Source: G965267185 sp965267185 (GTDB lineage Bacteria; Pseudomonadota; Alphaproteobacteria; UBA6615). Taken from it: a stretch of DNA of 64,000 bases. Below the pieces are notes generated by a model. It saw only the letters and a list, made by a program, of their open reading frames with translations, was not told where the DNA came from and did not search any database. The DNA lies in NCBI GenBank assembly GCA_965267185.1, contig OZ253937.1, positions 2,046,001-2,110,000 of the forward strand, read 5' to 3'. A program made the translations under genes and the position numbers. Shown one piece after another: positions 8,556 to 17,464 of the stretch (position 1 is its first letter; each line of letters starts with the position of its first letter).

Positions 8556-8730
8556 ATACGCCTCCCCATCGCCAAAGCCGAGGCGGCGAATATCGCGCCG
8601 CGAGCGAAGGCTTGAGACTATCTTGCACAAAAACCAATCGCTGGGAATGCTCCTAATTCAGCGAACCATATCCTGTTGTTTATATCCGAGCATCGCGGAC
8701 CAGCATCCTTGGTCCTCGATACCCAGAATC

Positions 8731-8759
8731 GAAAGGGCCCGGCTGCGCCGGGCCCTTTC
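8731..8759 (-). terminator. Strong GC-rich hairpin, probable terminator
   Basis: A perfect 13-bp stem with a TGC loop (GAAAGGGCCCGGC and its complement). On the minus strand it lies 114 bp after the small membrane protein gene and before the methyltransferase gene. The T-rich tail is weak on both strands. Confidence 0.65.
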
Positions 8760-8872
8760 ATTAAGGTGTCGTATTCGATTTTAGTGGAGAGAGACGTTTT
8801 CGGTCGAAAGAGAGAGATCGTGCTCAAGTGGTTCGTCGCCGGGCGGCTCTCAAGCGCCGCCAACACAGCAGA

Positions 8873-9049
8873 CTAGAATTGGATGATCGAGGCAGACATT
8901 AGGACGAAGAGTAAGATACCGACATACGCCGAAGCAGTGGCGAGAATCAGTCCAAGTCCGAAACCCAGCCCCCGCGCGAAATTCATCGGCACGTCCGAAG
9001 CGGCCAGCGGCGCGGCTTTTGCCTGGGCATTCCATGTAATTGCGCTCAT
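8873..9049 (-). CDS. Small single-span membrane protein, 58 aa (paralogue B)
   Basis: The ATG at 9049 is preceded by GGAGAAAAGC, a good ribosome site, so the in-frame upstream ATG at 9061 is not preferred. The product starts MSAITWNAQAKAAPLAASD, then has one long hydrophobic segment and ends LMSASIIQF. The membrane part aligns without gaps to the 53-aa protein at 1258-1419, with shared LILA, G-x-L and ASI-x-F residues; the N-termini also share an MS...W start. I do not recognise a named family. An AT-rich island upstream probably carries its promoter, and a terminator follows. Function unknown. Confidence 0.6.
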   Translation of the reverse strand: MSAITWNAQAKAAPLAASDVPMNFARGLGFGLGLILATASAYVGILLFVLMSASIIQF

Positions 9050-9396
9050 GCTTTTCTCCAATCTCCATGCACTTTGCGCACTTTATTTCTCATTTTATCA
9101 CGGATATTACTACTATTATCGTATATATTTTAATTTACATTATTTGTTAATTATATTTATTAAGAATATTTTTGAACTATACTCTGAGGTTGCGGGCGCT
9201 GCGCTAATCGAATCGTCCGAAACAAAAATTTTTCGCCTCCAGACGGACCCGAAATGCCCCGCCCGCGTAAGCCCGGCGCACTACTAACCCATTATCCAGA
9301 CCGTTAGTTTGAAGGGTCTTCGCCTTACCCGAACGAGCCGGGTAAGATAGCTTGGCAAGCGCATCTCATCCCGCCGAATTAGGGCAGATTTACCCC
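9050..9396. other. Intergenic region, 347 bp, AT-rich island and hairpin
   Basis: The left half (about 9080-9180) is very AT-rich and lies upstream of the leftward small membrane protein. The right half leads into the amidohydrolase gene and holds an 8-bp hairpin (CTTACCCG, 9324-9331, with CGGGTAAG, 9339-9346) about 50 bp before its start, which could act in the leader. I see no gene in it. Confidence 0.5.
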
Positions 9397-10641
9397 ATGA
9401 ATGACCCCCGCAACCTCTCCATCGACGGCGACCGCCTGTGGAACTCGATTATGGAAATCGCCAAAATTGGCGCTACCGAGAAAGGGGGCAGCCGGCGGTT
9501 GGCGCTGACCGACCTCGACCGCGAAGCCCGTGACCTCTTCGTGGCGTGGTGCAAAGACGCGGGCTGCACCATTTCGATCGACAAGATGGGCAATATTTTT
9601 GCACGGCGTCCCGGCAGCGACCCGGACGCAGCGGCGGTGATGACCGGCAGCCATTTGGACACCCAACCCACCGGGGGCCGCTTCGATGGGGTCTACGGCG
9701 TTTTGGCGGGGCTCGAAGTCGTGCGAACGCTGAACGATCTCGATTGTCAGACCGAGCGGCCCATCGATGTCGTGGTGTGGACCAACGAAGAGGGTAGCCG
9801 TTTTGCGCCATCGATGATTTCGTCCGGTGTGTTCGCCGGCGAGTTCACATTGGAAGAAGCGCTCGCGCGACCCGACCCCGACGGGCTTACCATCGGCGAA
9901 GAGCTACAGCGCATCGGCTATGCTGGCGACGAGGAGGTTGGAGCACGCGATATTCACGCCTATTTCGAAGCCCATATCGAGCAAGGCCCGATCCTGGAGG
10001 CCGAGAACAAGACCATCGGTATCGTTACCGGCGCCCAGGGCCAACGTTGGTACGAGGTTACTCTAACCGGTGTCGAATCTCACGCTGGGCCAACGCCGAT
10101 GGACCGACGCAAGGATGCACTGGTCGGCGCGGCGCGGCTGATCGAACTGGTCAATAGTATCGGCCTGCATCACGCGCCGGAGGCATGCGCCACGGTCGGC
10201 ATGATCGATGCTTACCCCAACTCGCGCAATGTGATCCCCGGCCGGGTGTTTCTGACCATCGACTTTCGCCATCCCGACGACGATACGCTCGCGCAAATGG
10301 ACGCCGACATGCGCGCTGGCCTCGACGATATCGCCAACGGCATCGGCCTCGAAACGGAGATCGAGCAAATCCTCTACCTGGAGCCGGTGCATTTCAACGA
10401 ACGATGCGTCACCGCGGTGCGCGATGCCGCGGCGGCGCAGGGCTATGAGCGGCGCGATATCATTTCAGGCGCCGGCCACGATGCCTGCAACATCGCCGCG
10501 GTGGCGCCTACGTCGATGATCTTCATTCCCTGTATCGACGGTATCAGCCACAACGAAGTCGAAGACGCCAAACCGGAATGGATTACCGCCGGCGGCCAGG
10601 TATTGCTTGGCGCCATGCTCGACCAAGCGGGCGGGCAGTAG
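9397..10641 (+). CDS. M20-family Zn-dependent amidohydrolase (N-carbamoyl-L-amino acid hydrolase/allantoate amidohydrolase type)
   Basis: The product has 414 residues. Metal-site motifs are all present: GSHLDTQPTGGRFDG with the His and bridging Asp, WTNEEGSRFAPSM with the Glu pair, and EAHIEQGPILE with the third-zone His, then GAGHDACN near the C-terminus. The dimerisation/substrate domain carries GVESHAGPTPMDRRKDAL. Family members cleave the carbamoyl or ureido group from N-carbamoyl amino acids, allantoate or ureidoglycolate. The exact substrate cannot be told apart by motif. It starts at ATG 9397 and faces a leftward run of three genes that may belong to the same catabolic function. Confidence 0.9.
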   Translation: MNDPRNLSIDGDRLWNSIMEIAKIGATEKGGSRRLALTDLDREARDLFVAWCKDAGCTISIDKMGNIFARRPGSDPDAAAVMTGSHLDTQPTGGRFDGVYGVLAGLEVVRTLNDLDCQTERPIDVVVWTNEEGSRFAPSMISSGVFAGEFTLEEALARPDPDGLTIGEELQRIGYAGDEEVGARDIHAYFEAHIEQGPILEAENKTIGIVTGAQGQRWYEVTLTGVESHAGPTPMDRRKDALVGAARLIELVNSIGLHHAPEACATVGMIDAYPNSRNVIPGRVFLTIDFRHPDDDTLAQMDADMRAGLDDIANGIGLETEIEQILYLEPVHFNERCVTAVRDAAAAQGYERRDIISGAGHDACNIAAVAPTSMIFIPCIDGISHNEVEDAKPEWITAGGQVLLGAMLDQAGGQ

Positions 10642-10649
10642 CTCCCAAG

Positions 10650-11489
10650 CTAATCGAAAAACACGAGTGCGCGCGTTTCGAGACTTTCGCGCGGCGCCGC
10701 GTCGGCCGGGCTGGTCGGATCTTCAAACGCCGTGTGCAGCGAGTAGGGTGCAACCCCTAGCTCGGCAGCGGCGCTATCGTAGTTCTTGATCAGCACCGCT
10801 TCATCGCGGGTCATGCGCGGAAAATAGTACCAAACATTGCCGGCATCGTAGGACGCATGCCGCGTCTGCCCGACCCGGTTATATGCCCTGCGTTCGACCG
10901 TGTGGAGGTGGCTGTCGTCGACGGTGCGGGCATCGCATAACGCCATCGGCCATTCTTCGACCACACCGGCGACCGAACGCCACACATTGACGATGGCGAA
11001 CCGCTTGGCGAGCCGGGCCTCGGCTTCATCGGGCAGCAGATCCTTGATCCGCTGCTGCGCCGACCAGTCGGTGTAATCGGTGTGCGCCGCGCCAGCGGGA
11101 TCGCGCGCGTTGTGTTTCTCGCGCAACGTCTGCGACGACGAGCGCCGTGTATGATCGAACACGAATACCCGCGACGCGCCCATATGCGCTTTGATCAGCG
11201 CCTCGACTTCGGGATTGTAGACCGCCTCGACTTCGGCATCGTCATAGAAATCGACGACCTTGGTCGGGTGATCGACAAAGGCGAATCCTTCGACATCGAG
11301 GGAAAAGGTGTTGGGCAAGGCGCGGCCATCGCGGACGGCCATGGGCCGCTTCTCACGCTCGCCCTCGAAGTTAGTGCGCTCACCCGCCACGTTCGACTGA
11401 TAGAAGACCGGCATTTCTCCGGTATCGATCAGGTAACCGATCGGCGCTTCGATCGTCGGGGTTTCCGTCGCGTCAGTGGGATGGTTCAT
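10650..11489 (-). CDS. CmcJ/NvfI family oxidoreductase-like protein
   Basis: The 279-residue protein resembles the CmcJ/NvfI/AsaB family: it has YNPEVEALIKAHMGASRVFVFDHTRR, then AAHTDYTDWSAQQRI, NVWRSVAGVVEEWPMALCDARTV and WYYFPRMTRDEAVLIKNYDS. Members act in cephamycin and fungal meroterpenoid biosynthesis and are thought to be hydroxylases or isomerases related to Fe(II)/2OG enzymes. In bacteria outside such clusters their substrates are unknown. It is the last gene of a leftward run with the Gfo/Idh gene 29 bp upstream. Confidence 0.75.
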   Translation of the reverse strand: MNHPTDATETPTIEAPIGYLIDTGEMPVFYQSNVAGERTNFEGEREKRPMAVRDGRALPNTFSLDVEGFAFVDHPTKVVDFYDDAEVEAVYNPEVEALIKAHMGASRVFVFDHTRRSSSQTLREKHNARDPAGAAHTDYTDWSAQQRIKDLLPDEAEARLAKRFAIVNVWRSVAGVVEEWPMALCDARTVDDSHLHTVERRAYNRVGQTRHASYDAGNVWYYFPRMTRDEAVLIKNYDSAAAELGVAPYSLHTAFEDPTSPADAAPRESLETRALVFFD

Positions 11490-11518
11490 GCCTTTTTCCT
11501 ATATTCAGGGGCTTTGCT

Positions 11519-12574
11519 TTATGTGGTGGACGGATCGTTGCGTGGCAAGGTGACCGGCTCGCCGCGCTCCGCCGATAGGTCGGCGGCATTGTAGACATCC
11601 ATCACCAAAATGGCTTCGTCCTTGGTCACCATGGCCGGCCGGTCATAGGCGACGGCTTCAAGAAAATGCCCGGTTTCGTCGTACATGGAACCGGCGAAGA
11701 CATGGTCCACCGGCTCACCCGGCATCGTCGACAGCGGATAGCGGATACCATTTTCCGCTGTATTGAACTGTACTTCCTTGTGAGTGTCGTCGATGGTCAA
11801 GGCACCGTCGGTGCCGACCACCTCGATCCACGCCTGCACATAGTTGGGATAGCCGATAGGTAAAATCCAGCCGACACCGACAGTAATCGTCGTGCCGTCA
11901 TCCATGGTCACCATGACCCATTGATGATCGGGCGTCTCGCTCTTCTGGCTGAACAGTTTGCCGGCGGTTTGCGAATAGACCCGTACCGGTTTGCGCGGCT
12001 GCAAGCACCACAGAACGAAATCGAGATCGTGCACACCGCCAATGGATGTCGGCGACATTTTCGAGCGGCCGGTGATCTTTTCACCCAGTTCACGGGTTGA
12101 ATGGCGCGACACCAGACAGGTGACCGGCTCGCCGATGAGCCCCTCTTGGAGCGCCTTTCTGACGTAGACGTAGCGCGGGTCGAAACGACGTGAATAGCCG
12201 ATGGTAACCTTGAGATTATTGGCTTCGGCGAGCGCATAGGCCTGTTCGGCTTCCTCGATCGACGGCGCAATAGGTTTTTCGACGAATACATGCTTACCGG
12301 CCTCGAGCGCCGCCATGACAATGGGAAACCGCTGAGTTTCCGGCGTCATGGCGATAACCATCAAGTCGATGGAATCGTCGTCGATCAGGACCCGCCAATC
12401 GTCGGTCATCGACGCCGGGTTGGTCTCCGCAATGATCTCCGCCTGACGTTTCGGGTCGATTTCAGCGATGTGGAGCTGGTCGACGACAGCGTTGTGGGCA
12501 CACGCATTGGCGCGAATGCCGCCAACCCAACCCGCGCCGACGAGTCCGACATTGATCCGCTTAAGCTCCGCCAT
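11519..12574 (-). CDS. Gfo/Idh/MocA family oxidoreductase
   Basis: A 351-residue NAD(P)-dependent dehydrogenase. The Rossmann motif is VGLVGAGWVGGIRANAC near the N-terminus, and the catalytic-region signature HVFVEKPIAPSIEEAEQA follows. The C-terminal substrate domain contains GGVHDLDFVLWCLQ. Enzymes of this family oxidise or reduce polyols, sugars, inositols or related hydroxy-acids; the substrate is not evident. It lies between the CMD-family gene and the CmcJ-like gene in a leftward run. A second, divergent member occurs at 36449-37459. Confidence 0.9.
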   Translation of the reverse strand: MAELKRINVGLVGAGWVGGIRANACAHNAVVDQLHIAEIDPKRQAEIIAETNPASMTDDWRVLIDDDSIDLMVIAMTPETQRFPIVMAALEAGKHVFVEKPIAPSIEEAEQAYALAEANNLKVTIGYSRRFDPRYVYVRKALQEGLIGEPVTCLVSRHSTRELGEKITGRSKMSPTSIGGVHDLDFVLWCLQPRKPVRVYSQTAGKLFSQKSETPDHQWVMVTMDDGTTITVGVGWILPIGYPNYVQAWIEVVGTDGALTIDDTHKEVQFNTAENGIRYPLSTMPGEPVDHVFAGSMYDETGHFLEAVAYDRPAMVTKDEAILVMDVYNAADLSAERGEPVTLPRNDPSTT

Positions 12575-12669
12575 CAGCCGCCTCCCCCGATTTAGTGTTT
12601 TTCACGGCGCGTCTTGGCTACTCGCAAACGATAGCGTCGCGCGAAACAACCGCGCTGTCCAGGAGGAGT

Positions 12670-13218
12670 CTACAAATCAGCCAGCGGGATCGGCGCATCG
12701 GCAGGCGGATCGATTTCAAAGGCGTTGGCGGTAGAGCAAGTCATGGCGAACTGTCCGACATTGGCAACGGCCGCCACAAGGTCTTCAAGGCCAAGCGCCA
12801 CTTCGGCGGAACCATAGGTCGCGTCGCTGAGCCGATGATCGGCGAGCAATTCACGCGCGACGTGATAGACAGCCCGCTCTCGTTCATCGGTTAGACTCGG
12901 CGTCTGATTGGCGTTAATGGCGTCGATGACTTCCCGTTCCAGTCCCACTTCAAGCGCGTTTCTCGCTTGGGCAAACCAGGGATACTTCGCGCCCCAATGC
13001 CGCGCCACGACCAAGTTAATGATTTGCCGTTCGCGCCCGTTCAACGGGCCTTCATGCAAACAGGCGCGTAAACTTTGCGCCCGGCGCATCAGTTCCGGGA
13101 TCCGGATATAGGCATAGTAGGGGCCGCCAACCGGTCCACCGGACGCTTTGGTCTCGTCATAGACGTTGCCTTGCGCCTCGTTCATGTCCTCACGCTTCAG
13201 TATCTCGATCCGAGTCAT
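12670..13218 (-). CDS. Carboxymuconolactone decarboxylase (AhpD-like) family protein
   Basis: The product has 182 residues with two helical halves typical of the CMD fold. The segment LNGRERQIINLVVARHWGAKYPWFAQARNA occupies the position where AhpD carries its CxxC motif, but here the cysteines are absent and a W-x-x-x-Y sequence with a histidine is found, as in many CMD proteins. A peroxidase-reductase role is therefore unlikely; a decarboxylase or lactone-processing role is possible. It is the first gene of a leftward run with the Gfo/Idh oxidoreductase 95 bp downstream, which suggests a shared small-molecule pathway. Confidence 0.85.
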   Translation of the reverse strand: MTRIEILKREDMNEAQGNVYDETKASGGPVGGPYYAYIRIPELMRRAQSLRACLHEGPLNGRERQIINLVVARHWGAKYPWFAQARNALEVGLEREVIDAINANQTPSLTDERERAVYHVARELLADHRLSDATYGSAEVALGLEDLVAAVANVGQFAMTCSTANAFEIDPPADAPIPLADL

Positions 13219-13412
13219 ATCGCCTCCCGACGTTCCGTATGGTGGGTTTCTCGGATGCAGTGTAAACGACTTCGTCCGCTCACAAAGGCCCGGCGGCGAT
13301 CCGTTACAGTTGCGATCCGTTTTGCAGTATCCTTTATGGTGAAATTCCCGCTAGCGACTCTGGCTTGCCTGAGCCTACATGAAGTTCCTATCCACTAACC
13401 GGCGCGAAGGTA

Positions 13413-14369
13413 TTGAAAGACTGGTTCAGCAATTTCTGGCGTAAGTACGGACCCTGGATAAGCCCATGGCAAATTCTGCAGGGCGCGGTCGCCGCTGTTT
13501 TGCTGGGCTTGGCGGCGCTGATCCCTTATCGGATGGCAAGCAATGCGGGCAGCGCGCTGGCGCGTACGTTGGGGCCGTTCCTTCCCTGGCATAAACGCGG
13601 AATGGCAAATCTGGCGCATGTCTATCCGGACATGTCCGAGGCCGAGCGGCGCAAGATCATGGACGGCGTGTGGGACAATCTCGGCCGCACCCTGGGCGAG
13701 CTTGCCCAGATCTCGAAGGTTGGCGAGACGGTAACGGTGACCGGCATGGAGCACGTGCCCAAGGACGACGGGCCGGTAATCATTGTGACCGCCCATATGG
13801 CCAACTGGGAAGCCCTTACCTGGTTCAGCCGTATCTGGGGGCGCGAGCTTACGAACGTCTACCGGCGCCCGAACAATGTTTATGTCGACAAACTCCTGAA
13901 ACTGCGAACCTACGGGCTGCCGGTTCGCCTCATCGAAAAAAGCGACCGTGCTGGCATCCACCTGCTGCGGCAACTGCGCGCCGGCGGCGCAATTACACTG
14001 TTTGTCGATCAAAAGGGGACCACGGGCGATCTACTGATCCCGTTCATGGGTAAGAACGCGCTGACCATTCGAACGCCGGCGATCCTTGCCGCGAAGACTG
14101 GCGCCACCGTAATCGCCGGGCGCATGGTTCGAAAAAATCGTCACGATCTTACTATTGTGGCGTCCCCCCCTTTGCGGCCCTTGAAAGATTCCAGCCCCGA
14201 AGCGGAACGCGAATTCATGCAGCAGGTGAACGACGTCATAACCGGCTGGGTGGAAGAAAACCCCGAACAATGGCTTTGGATCCACCGGCGCTGGAAGAAT
14301 GCCGACACTCAAGCTTCCGACGATAAAGCGGTAGCTGCCGCAAGCGCCGAGCCCACATCGTCTGCGTAG
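13413..14369 (+). CDS. LpxL/HtrB-like lysophospholipid or lipid A acyltransferase
   Basis: The frame opens with TTG at 13413 after a GAAGG site; no ATG or GTG lies between it and the upstream in-frame stop at 13380. The 318-residue protein has an N-terminal hydrophobic anchor (about residues 20-40), the catalytic H-x4-E motif as HMANWE (H128, E133), then YRRPNN and QKGTTGDLLIPFMG, as in LpxL-type late acyltransferases. Those enzymes add secondary acyl chains to lipid A at the inner membrane. The last 25 residues are a low-complexity Ala/Ser tail. The acceptor lipid is inferred, not proven. Confidence 0.88.
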   Translation: MKDWFSNFWRKYGPWISPWQILQGAVAAVLLGLAALIPYRMASNAGSALARTLGPFLPWHKRGMANLAHVYPDMSEAERRKIMDGVWDNLGRTLGELAQISKVGETVTVTGMEHVPKDDGPVIIVTAHMANWEALTWFSRIWGRELTNVYRRPNNVYVDKLLKLRTYGLPVRLIEKSDRAGIHLLRQLRAGGAITLFVDQKGTTGDLLIPFMGKNALTIRTPAILAAKTGATVIAGRMVRKNRHDLTIVASPPLRPLKDSSPEAEREFMQQVNDVITGWVEENPEQWLWIHRRWKNADTQASDDKAVAAASAEPTSSA

Positions 14370-14457
14370 CGGCCAGCCCGCTCCCTCCCCCTCCTCAATT
14401 AGCTTCAGCGCGGTAGGGCGCCGCGGCGCCCATTTCGGCGTGGTGTTGTTTGTCGGA

Positions 14458-14486
14458 CTAAATAACACTAATAATATGTTATTTAG
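14458..14486. promoter_or_regulatory. 10-bp perfect inverted repeat, candidate operator
   Basis: CTAAATAACA (14458-14467) and TGTTATTTAG (14477-14486) form a perfect inverted repeat with a nine-base spacer, just upstream of a promoter-like pair and the ABC operon. No regulator gene adjoins it. Confidence 0.45.
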
Positions 14487-14492
14487 TATCTA

Positions 14493-14520
14493 TTGACTCC
14501 TATTTAAGTGTGATTATTAT
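14493..14520 (+). promoter_or_regulatory. Sigma-70-like promoter of the ABC/OsmC operon
   Basis: TTGACT at 14493-14498 and TATTAT at 14515-14520 are 16 bp apart, close to the sigma-70 consensus. The expected start of transcription near 14527 leaves a leader of about 30 bases before the ATG at 14560. Confidence 0.5.
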
Positions 14521-14559
14521 CAATTCTCATAATATCAGATGTGCTTTATGGAATCAGTG

Positions 14560-15333
14560 ATGCACGCCTCCCATGTCACCGCCTCGGGACTCGGCCACAA
14601 CTACCGGGCGACACCCGCTCTTAGCGGTATCGATCTGGAGATTCCCGCCGGCCAGCGCGTCGCCTTCATTGGCCGAAGCGGCGCCGGTAAATCGACGCTG
14701 CTGCATCTGCTCGCCGGCCTCATTCGGCCCACGCAAGGCCGCGTGGAGATCGATGGCGCAACCGTCACCGGACCGTCGCCGCGGTGGAACGTTATGTTTC
14801 AACGGGCGTCGCTCTATCCCTGGATGAGCGTTCGCGAGAATGTCGAGCTCGGCCTGCGCTTTCTAAATCGCAAACCCCAAAGCGATGCGGTCGCGAACCG
14901 GTTGCTCACACTCGTCGGCCTTGAAGGACTTGGCGATGTGAATGTGCAAAAGCTATCGGGCGGCCAACAGCAGCGCGTGGCGCTGGCGCGTTCGCTCGCG
15001 ACTGAACCGACCCTGTTGCTGCTCGACGAGCCGTTTTCGTCGCTCGACGTGGTGACCCGGACCGATCTTCAAGAAGTGGTGGGCCGCATCGTCAGCGATC
15101 TAGGCCTCACCATGGTGCTCGTCACTCACGATCTCGACGAGGCAATCGCGCTCTCCGACCGCATTATCGTCGTGGGAGAGAAACCCGGGCGCATCGTCGC
15201 CGACCGCCTCGTCGAGCGGACGCCCGCCGGGAAGGCCGATGAGGCCGCCACAGCCGCGCTCCACGCAGATCTATTGAGTTTCCTGGGCGGCGAAACGCCC
15301 GCGGGCCCGCGCCCGATAACAAAAGCAGCATGA
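14560..15333 (+). CDS. ABC transporter ATP-binding protein, nitrate/sulfonate/taurine type
   Basis: The ATG at 14560 has GGAA six bases upstream; ATGs at 14539 and 14548 in the same frame lack a ribosome site. The 257-residue product has Walker A GRSGAGKST, Q-loop FQRASLYPW, signature LSGGQQQR, Walker B LLLLDEP and switch VTHDLDEA. It matches the SsuB/TauB group that powers import of sulfonates, taurine, nitrate or pyrimidine precursors. It is the first gene of an operon with a binding protein, a permease, OsmC and a flavoprotein, which favours an organosulfur substrate; this is inference. Confidence 0.92.
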   Translation: MHASHVTASGLGHNYRATPALSGIDLEIPAGQRVAFIGRSGAGKSTLLHLLAGLIRPTQGRVEIDGATVTGPSPRWNVMFQRASLYPWMSVRENVELGLRFLNRKPQSDAVANRLLTLVGLEGLGDVNVQKLSGGQQQRVALARSLATEPTLLLLDEPFSSLDVVTRTDLQEVVGRIVSDLGLTMVLVTHDLDEAIALSDRIIVVGEKPGRIVADRLVERTPAGKADEAATAALHADLLSFLGGETPAGPRPITKAA

Positions 15334-15373
15334 TCCAGCCCTAACTGCAGACAACGCCAAACTGGACACAGAC

Positions 15374-16591
15374 ATGAACGATTTCTCCGACGACTCCTAT
15401 ACCTTTGGACGCCGCGATATTCTCGATTTGCTCGCCGGGGGCGGCCTTGCCGCACTGGCGGCAACCCTCCCCGGACAAGCGTTCGGCGCCCTGCGCAAGC
15501 CGGACGATGAAGTAGTGCGTATCGGCTACATCCCGATTACCGATGCCACGCCTCTGCTGGTCGCTCACGCTAAGGGATTTTTCCAAGATGAAGGCCTGGA
15601 GGTTGCAAAACCGACGCTGATCCGCGGCTGGGCACCCCTCGTGGAATCCTTCGCAGCGGGCAAGTTCAACTTGGTCCATCTGTTGAAGCCGATCCCTGTA
15701 TGGATGCGCTACAACAACGCCGTACCGGTCAAAATTACAGCGTGGAACCATACCAACGGGTCCGGCGTCGTGACGGGCAAGCACATCGCCGCCACGTCGT
15801 TCGCCGACTTGGGTGGCAAACAGATCGCCGTCCCATTCTGGTACTCCATGCACAATGTCGTGCTGCAGATGGGCCTGCGTCATGCCGGCATCACGCCGGT
15901 CATCAAGCCCCAATCGGCCGCGTTGGCGCCTAATGAGGCCAATCTCCTGGTCATGCCGCCGCCGGATATGCCGCCGGCATTGGCAGCGAAAAAGATCGAC
16001 GCCTACATCGTCGCTGAGCCCTTCAATGCTGCGGGCGAACTCCTCGCCGGTGGAAGCATGCTGCGATTTACAGGCGATATCTGGAAGAACCATCCCTGCT
16101 GCGTCGTCGCCATGCACGAGGCAGATACCGTCGAGCGGCCGGAGTGGAGTCAGAAAGTCAATAACGCGGTGGTACGCGCCGCTCACTACTCTGCCGCCAA
16201 CAAGCTTGAAGTTGCGCACCTGCTATCGCGCGACGGCGCCGGCTACCTGCCGATGCCTTCCAAAGTGGTCGAACGCGCGATGACCAACTACGACGCTACG
16301 GAATATGGCGCGACCGGCGCGCTGCAACATCCCGAATGGGAAAACGGGCGCATCGACTTCCAGCCTTACCCCTACCCGTCGGCCACGAAGCTCATCGTCG
16401 AATCGATGAACAAGACGGTGGTGAGCGGCGATACGACATTCCTTAACGGCCTCGATCCAAACTTTGTCGCGGACGACTTGGTGGATTACCGGTTTGTTCG
16501 TAAGGCCCTGGACCGCTTCCCGATTGCCAGACTGCAGCACGGCGTCGATCCCGCCAACCCGTTCGAGCGCGAAGAGGTGATCGCGCTGTGA
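15374..16591 (+). CDS. ABC transporter substrate-binding protein, NMT1/SsuA-like
   Basis: The 405-residue protein has an N-terminal GRRDILDLLAGGGLAALAA signal with twin arginines and a small-residue cleavage region ending AFGA, so periplasmic export possibly through Tat is predicted. The mature part starts IGYIPITDATPLLVAHAKGFF, a hallmark of the SsuA/TauA/NMT1 family, and includes IAVPFWYSMHNVVLQMGL and VMPPPDMPPALAAKKIDAYIVAEPF. It delivers a small anionic ligand to the permease encoded next, whose GTG start overlaps its stop by four bases. The ligand cannot be read from sequence. Confidence 0.9.
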   Translation: MNDFSDDSYTFGRRDILDLLAGGGLAALAATLPGQAFGALRKPDDEVVRIGYIPITDATPLLVAHAKGFFQDEGLEVAKPTLIRGWAPLVESFAAGKFNLVHLLKPIPVWMRYNNAVPVKITAWNHTNGSGVVTGKHIAATSFADLGGKQIAVPFWYSMHNVVLQMGLRHAGITPVIKPQSAALAPNEANLLVMPPPDMPPALAAKKIDAYIVAEPFNAAGELLAGGSMLRFTGDIWKNHPCCVVAMHEADTVERPEWSQKVNNAVVRAAHYSAANKLEVAHLLSRDGAGYLPMPSKVVERAMTNYDATEYGATGALQHPEWENGRIDFQPYPYPSATKLIVESMNKTVVSGDTTFLNGLDPNFVADDLVDYRFVRKALDRFPIARLQHGVDPANPFEREEVIAL

Positions 16592-17430
16592 CAACGACTG
16601 TCATTCCGCTTGGCGTATCCACAAGCCCGGACCGCACGCAGCTGCCGCTGCGGCGATCGGCAGTAGCGCTGCTTCGCCGTGCCAGTTTTGCGGGCACGGG
16701 TATCGGATTGACTCTGGGGTTGTGGTGGTTGGGGGGCCTATGGCTCGCGGCTAATCCCGACACGGCAGCCTTTGCCGGTTTCGCGCCGGGGCCGACATTT
16801 GCCGCGCTCTGGCAAATGCTCCAGTCGGGATGGTTGTGGGATGCGGCTGGTGCCAGCCTGTTTCGTGTCGGCGCCGGGCTAGGGTGGGCAGTCGCCGTGG
16901 GCGTACCGCTCGGCATCTTGATCGGCAGTTCCCGCGCCGCGGCTTCGACCACCCACCTGCCTTTCCAGTTTCTGCGCATGATCAGCCCGCTGGCGTGGAT
17001 GCCGGTGGCGGTTATCGTTTTCGCCACCTGGGATAGCGCAATCATCTTTCTTATCACCGCCGCCGCAATTTGGCCGATCCTTTTCGCCACCGCGAACGGG
17101 CTGCGCAAAATCGATCCCCATTGGTTCACGGTGGCGCGCAACCTTGGCGGGCGCGGGTTCTCGTTGCTGCGTGTCATCGTCTTGCCGGCGATTGCGCAAG
17201 ACTTGCTAACCGGTATTCGCCTCGGACTCGGCGTGGCTTGGATCGTTCTGGTACCGGCCGAATTTCTCGGTGTCACCAGCGGCCTCGGCTTCGCCATCAA
17301 CGACGCCCGCGACACGTTGGAATACGACCGGCTCACGGCCATCGTCATCACGATCGGCATCATCGGTCTCGCTTTGGATGGATGCTTGCTGGCGCTGATC
17401 CGGCGCTACCGCTGGCATACGTCCGACTAA
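16588..17430 (+). CDS. ABC transporter permease, SsuC/TauC-like
   Basis: The gene starts with GTG in a GTGA overlap with the upstream binding-protein gene, indicating tight coupling. The 280-residue product has about six hydrophobic spans and the inner-membrane EAA-type loop ARNLGGRGFSLLRVIVLP, which docks on the ATPase, followed by GIRLGLGVAWIVLVPAEFLG, typical of the nitrate/sulfonate permease family. It forms the homodimeric channel of the importer. The nucleotide-binding and solute-binding partners are the two genes before it. Confidence 0.92.
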   Translation: MTTTVIPLGVSTSPDRTQLPLRRSAVALLRRASFAGTGIGLTLGLWWLGGLWLAANPDTAAFAGFAPGPTFAALWQMLQSGWLWDAAGASLFRVGAGLGWAVAVGVPLGILIGSSRAAASTTHLPFQFLRMISPLAWMPVAVIVFATWDSAIIFLITAAAIWPILFATANGLRKIDPHWFTVARNLGGRGFSLLRVIVLPAIAQDLLTGIRLGLGVAWIVLVPAEFLGVTSGLGFAINDARDTLEYDRLTAIVITIGIIGLALDGCLLALIRRYRWHTSD

Positions 17431-17464
17431 CTTTTCCCTTCAACCTCAAAATAGGAAAATCACG

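Noticed and set aside
9130..9163. Several TTAA elements in the AT-rich island before the 58-aa membrane protein, considered as CtrA sites
   Set aside because: Spacings are 13 and 9 bases, not seven; expected by chance in such AT-rich DNA.
15341..17363. Long minus-strand open frames (292 and 306 codons) across the ABC transporter genes
   Set aside because: They are antisense to genes with clear family motifs and have no recognisable domain; GC-rich codon bias on one strand opens frames on the other.
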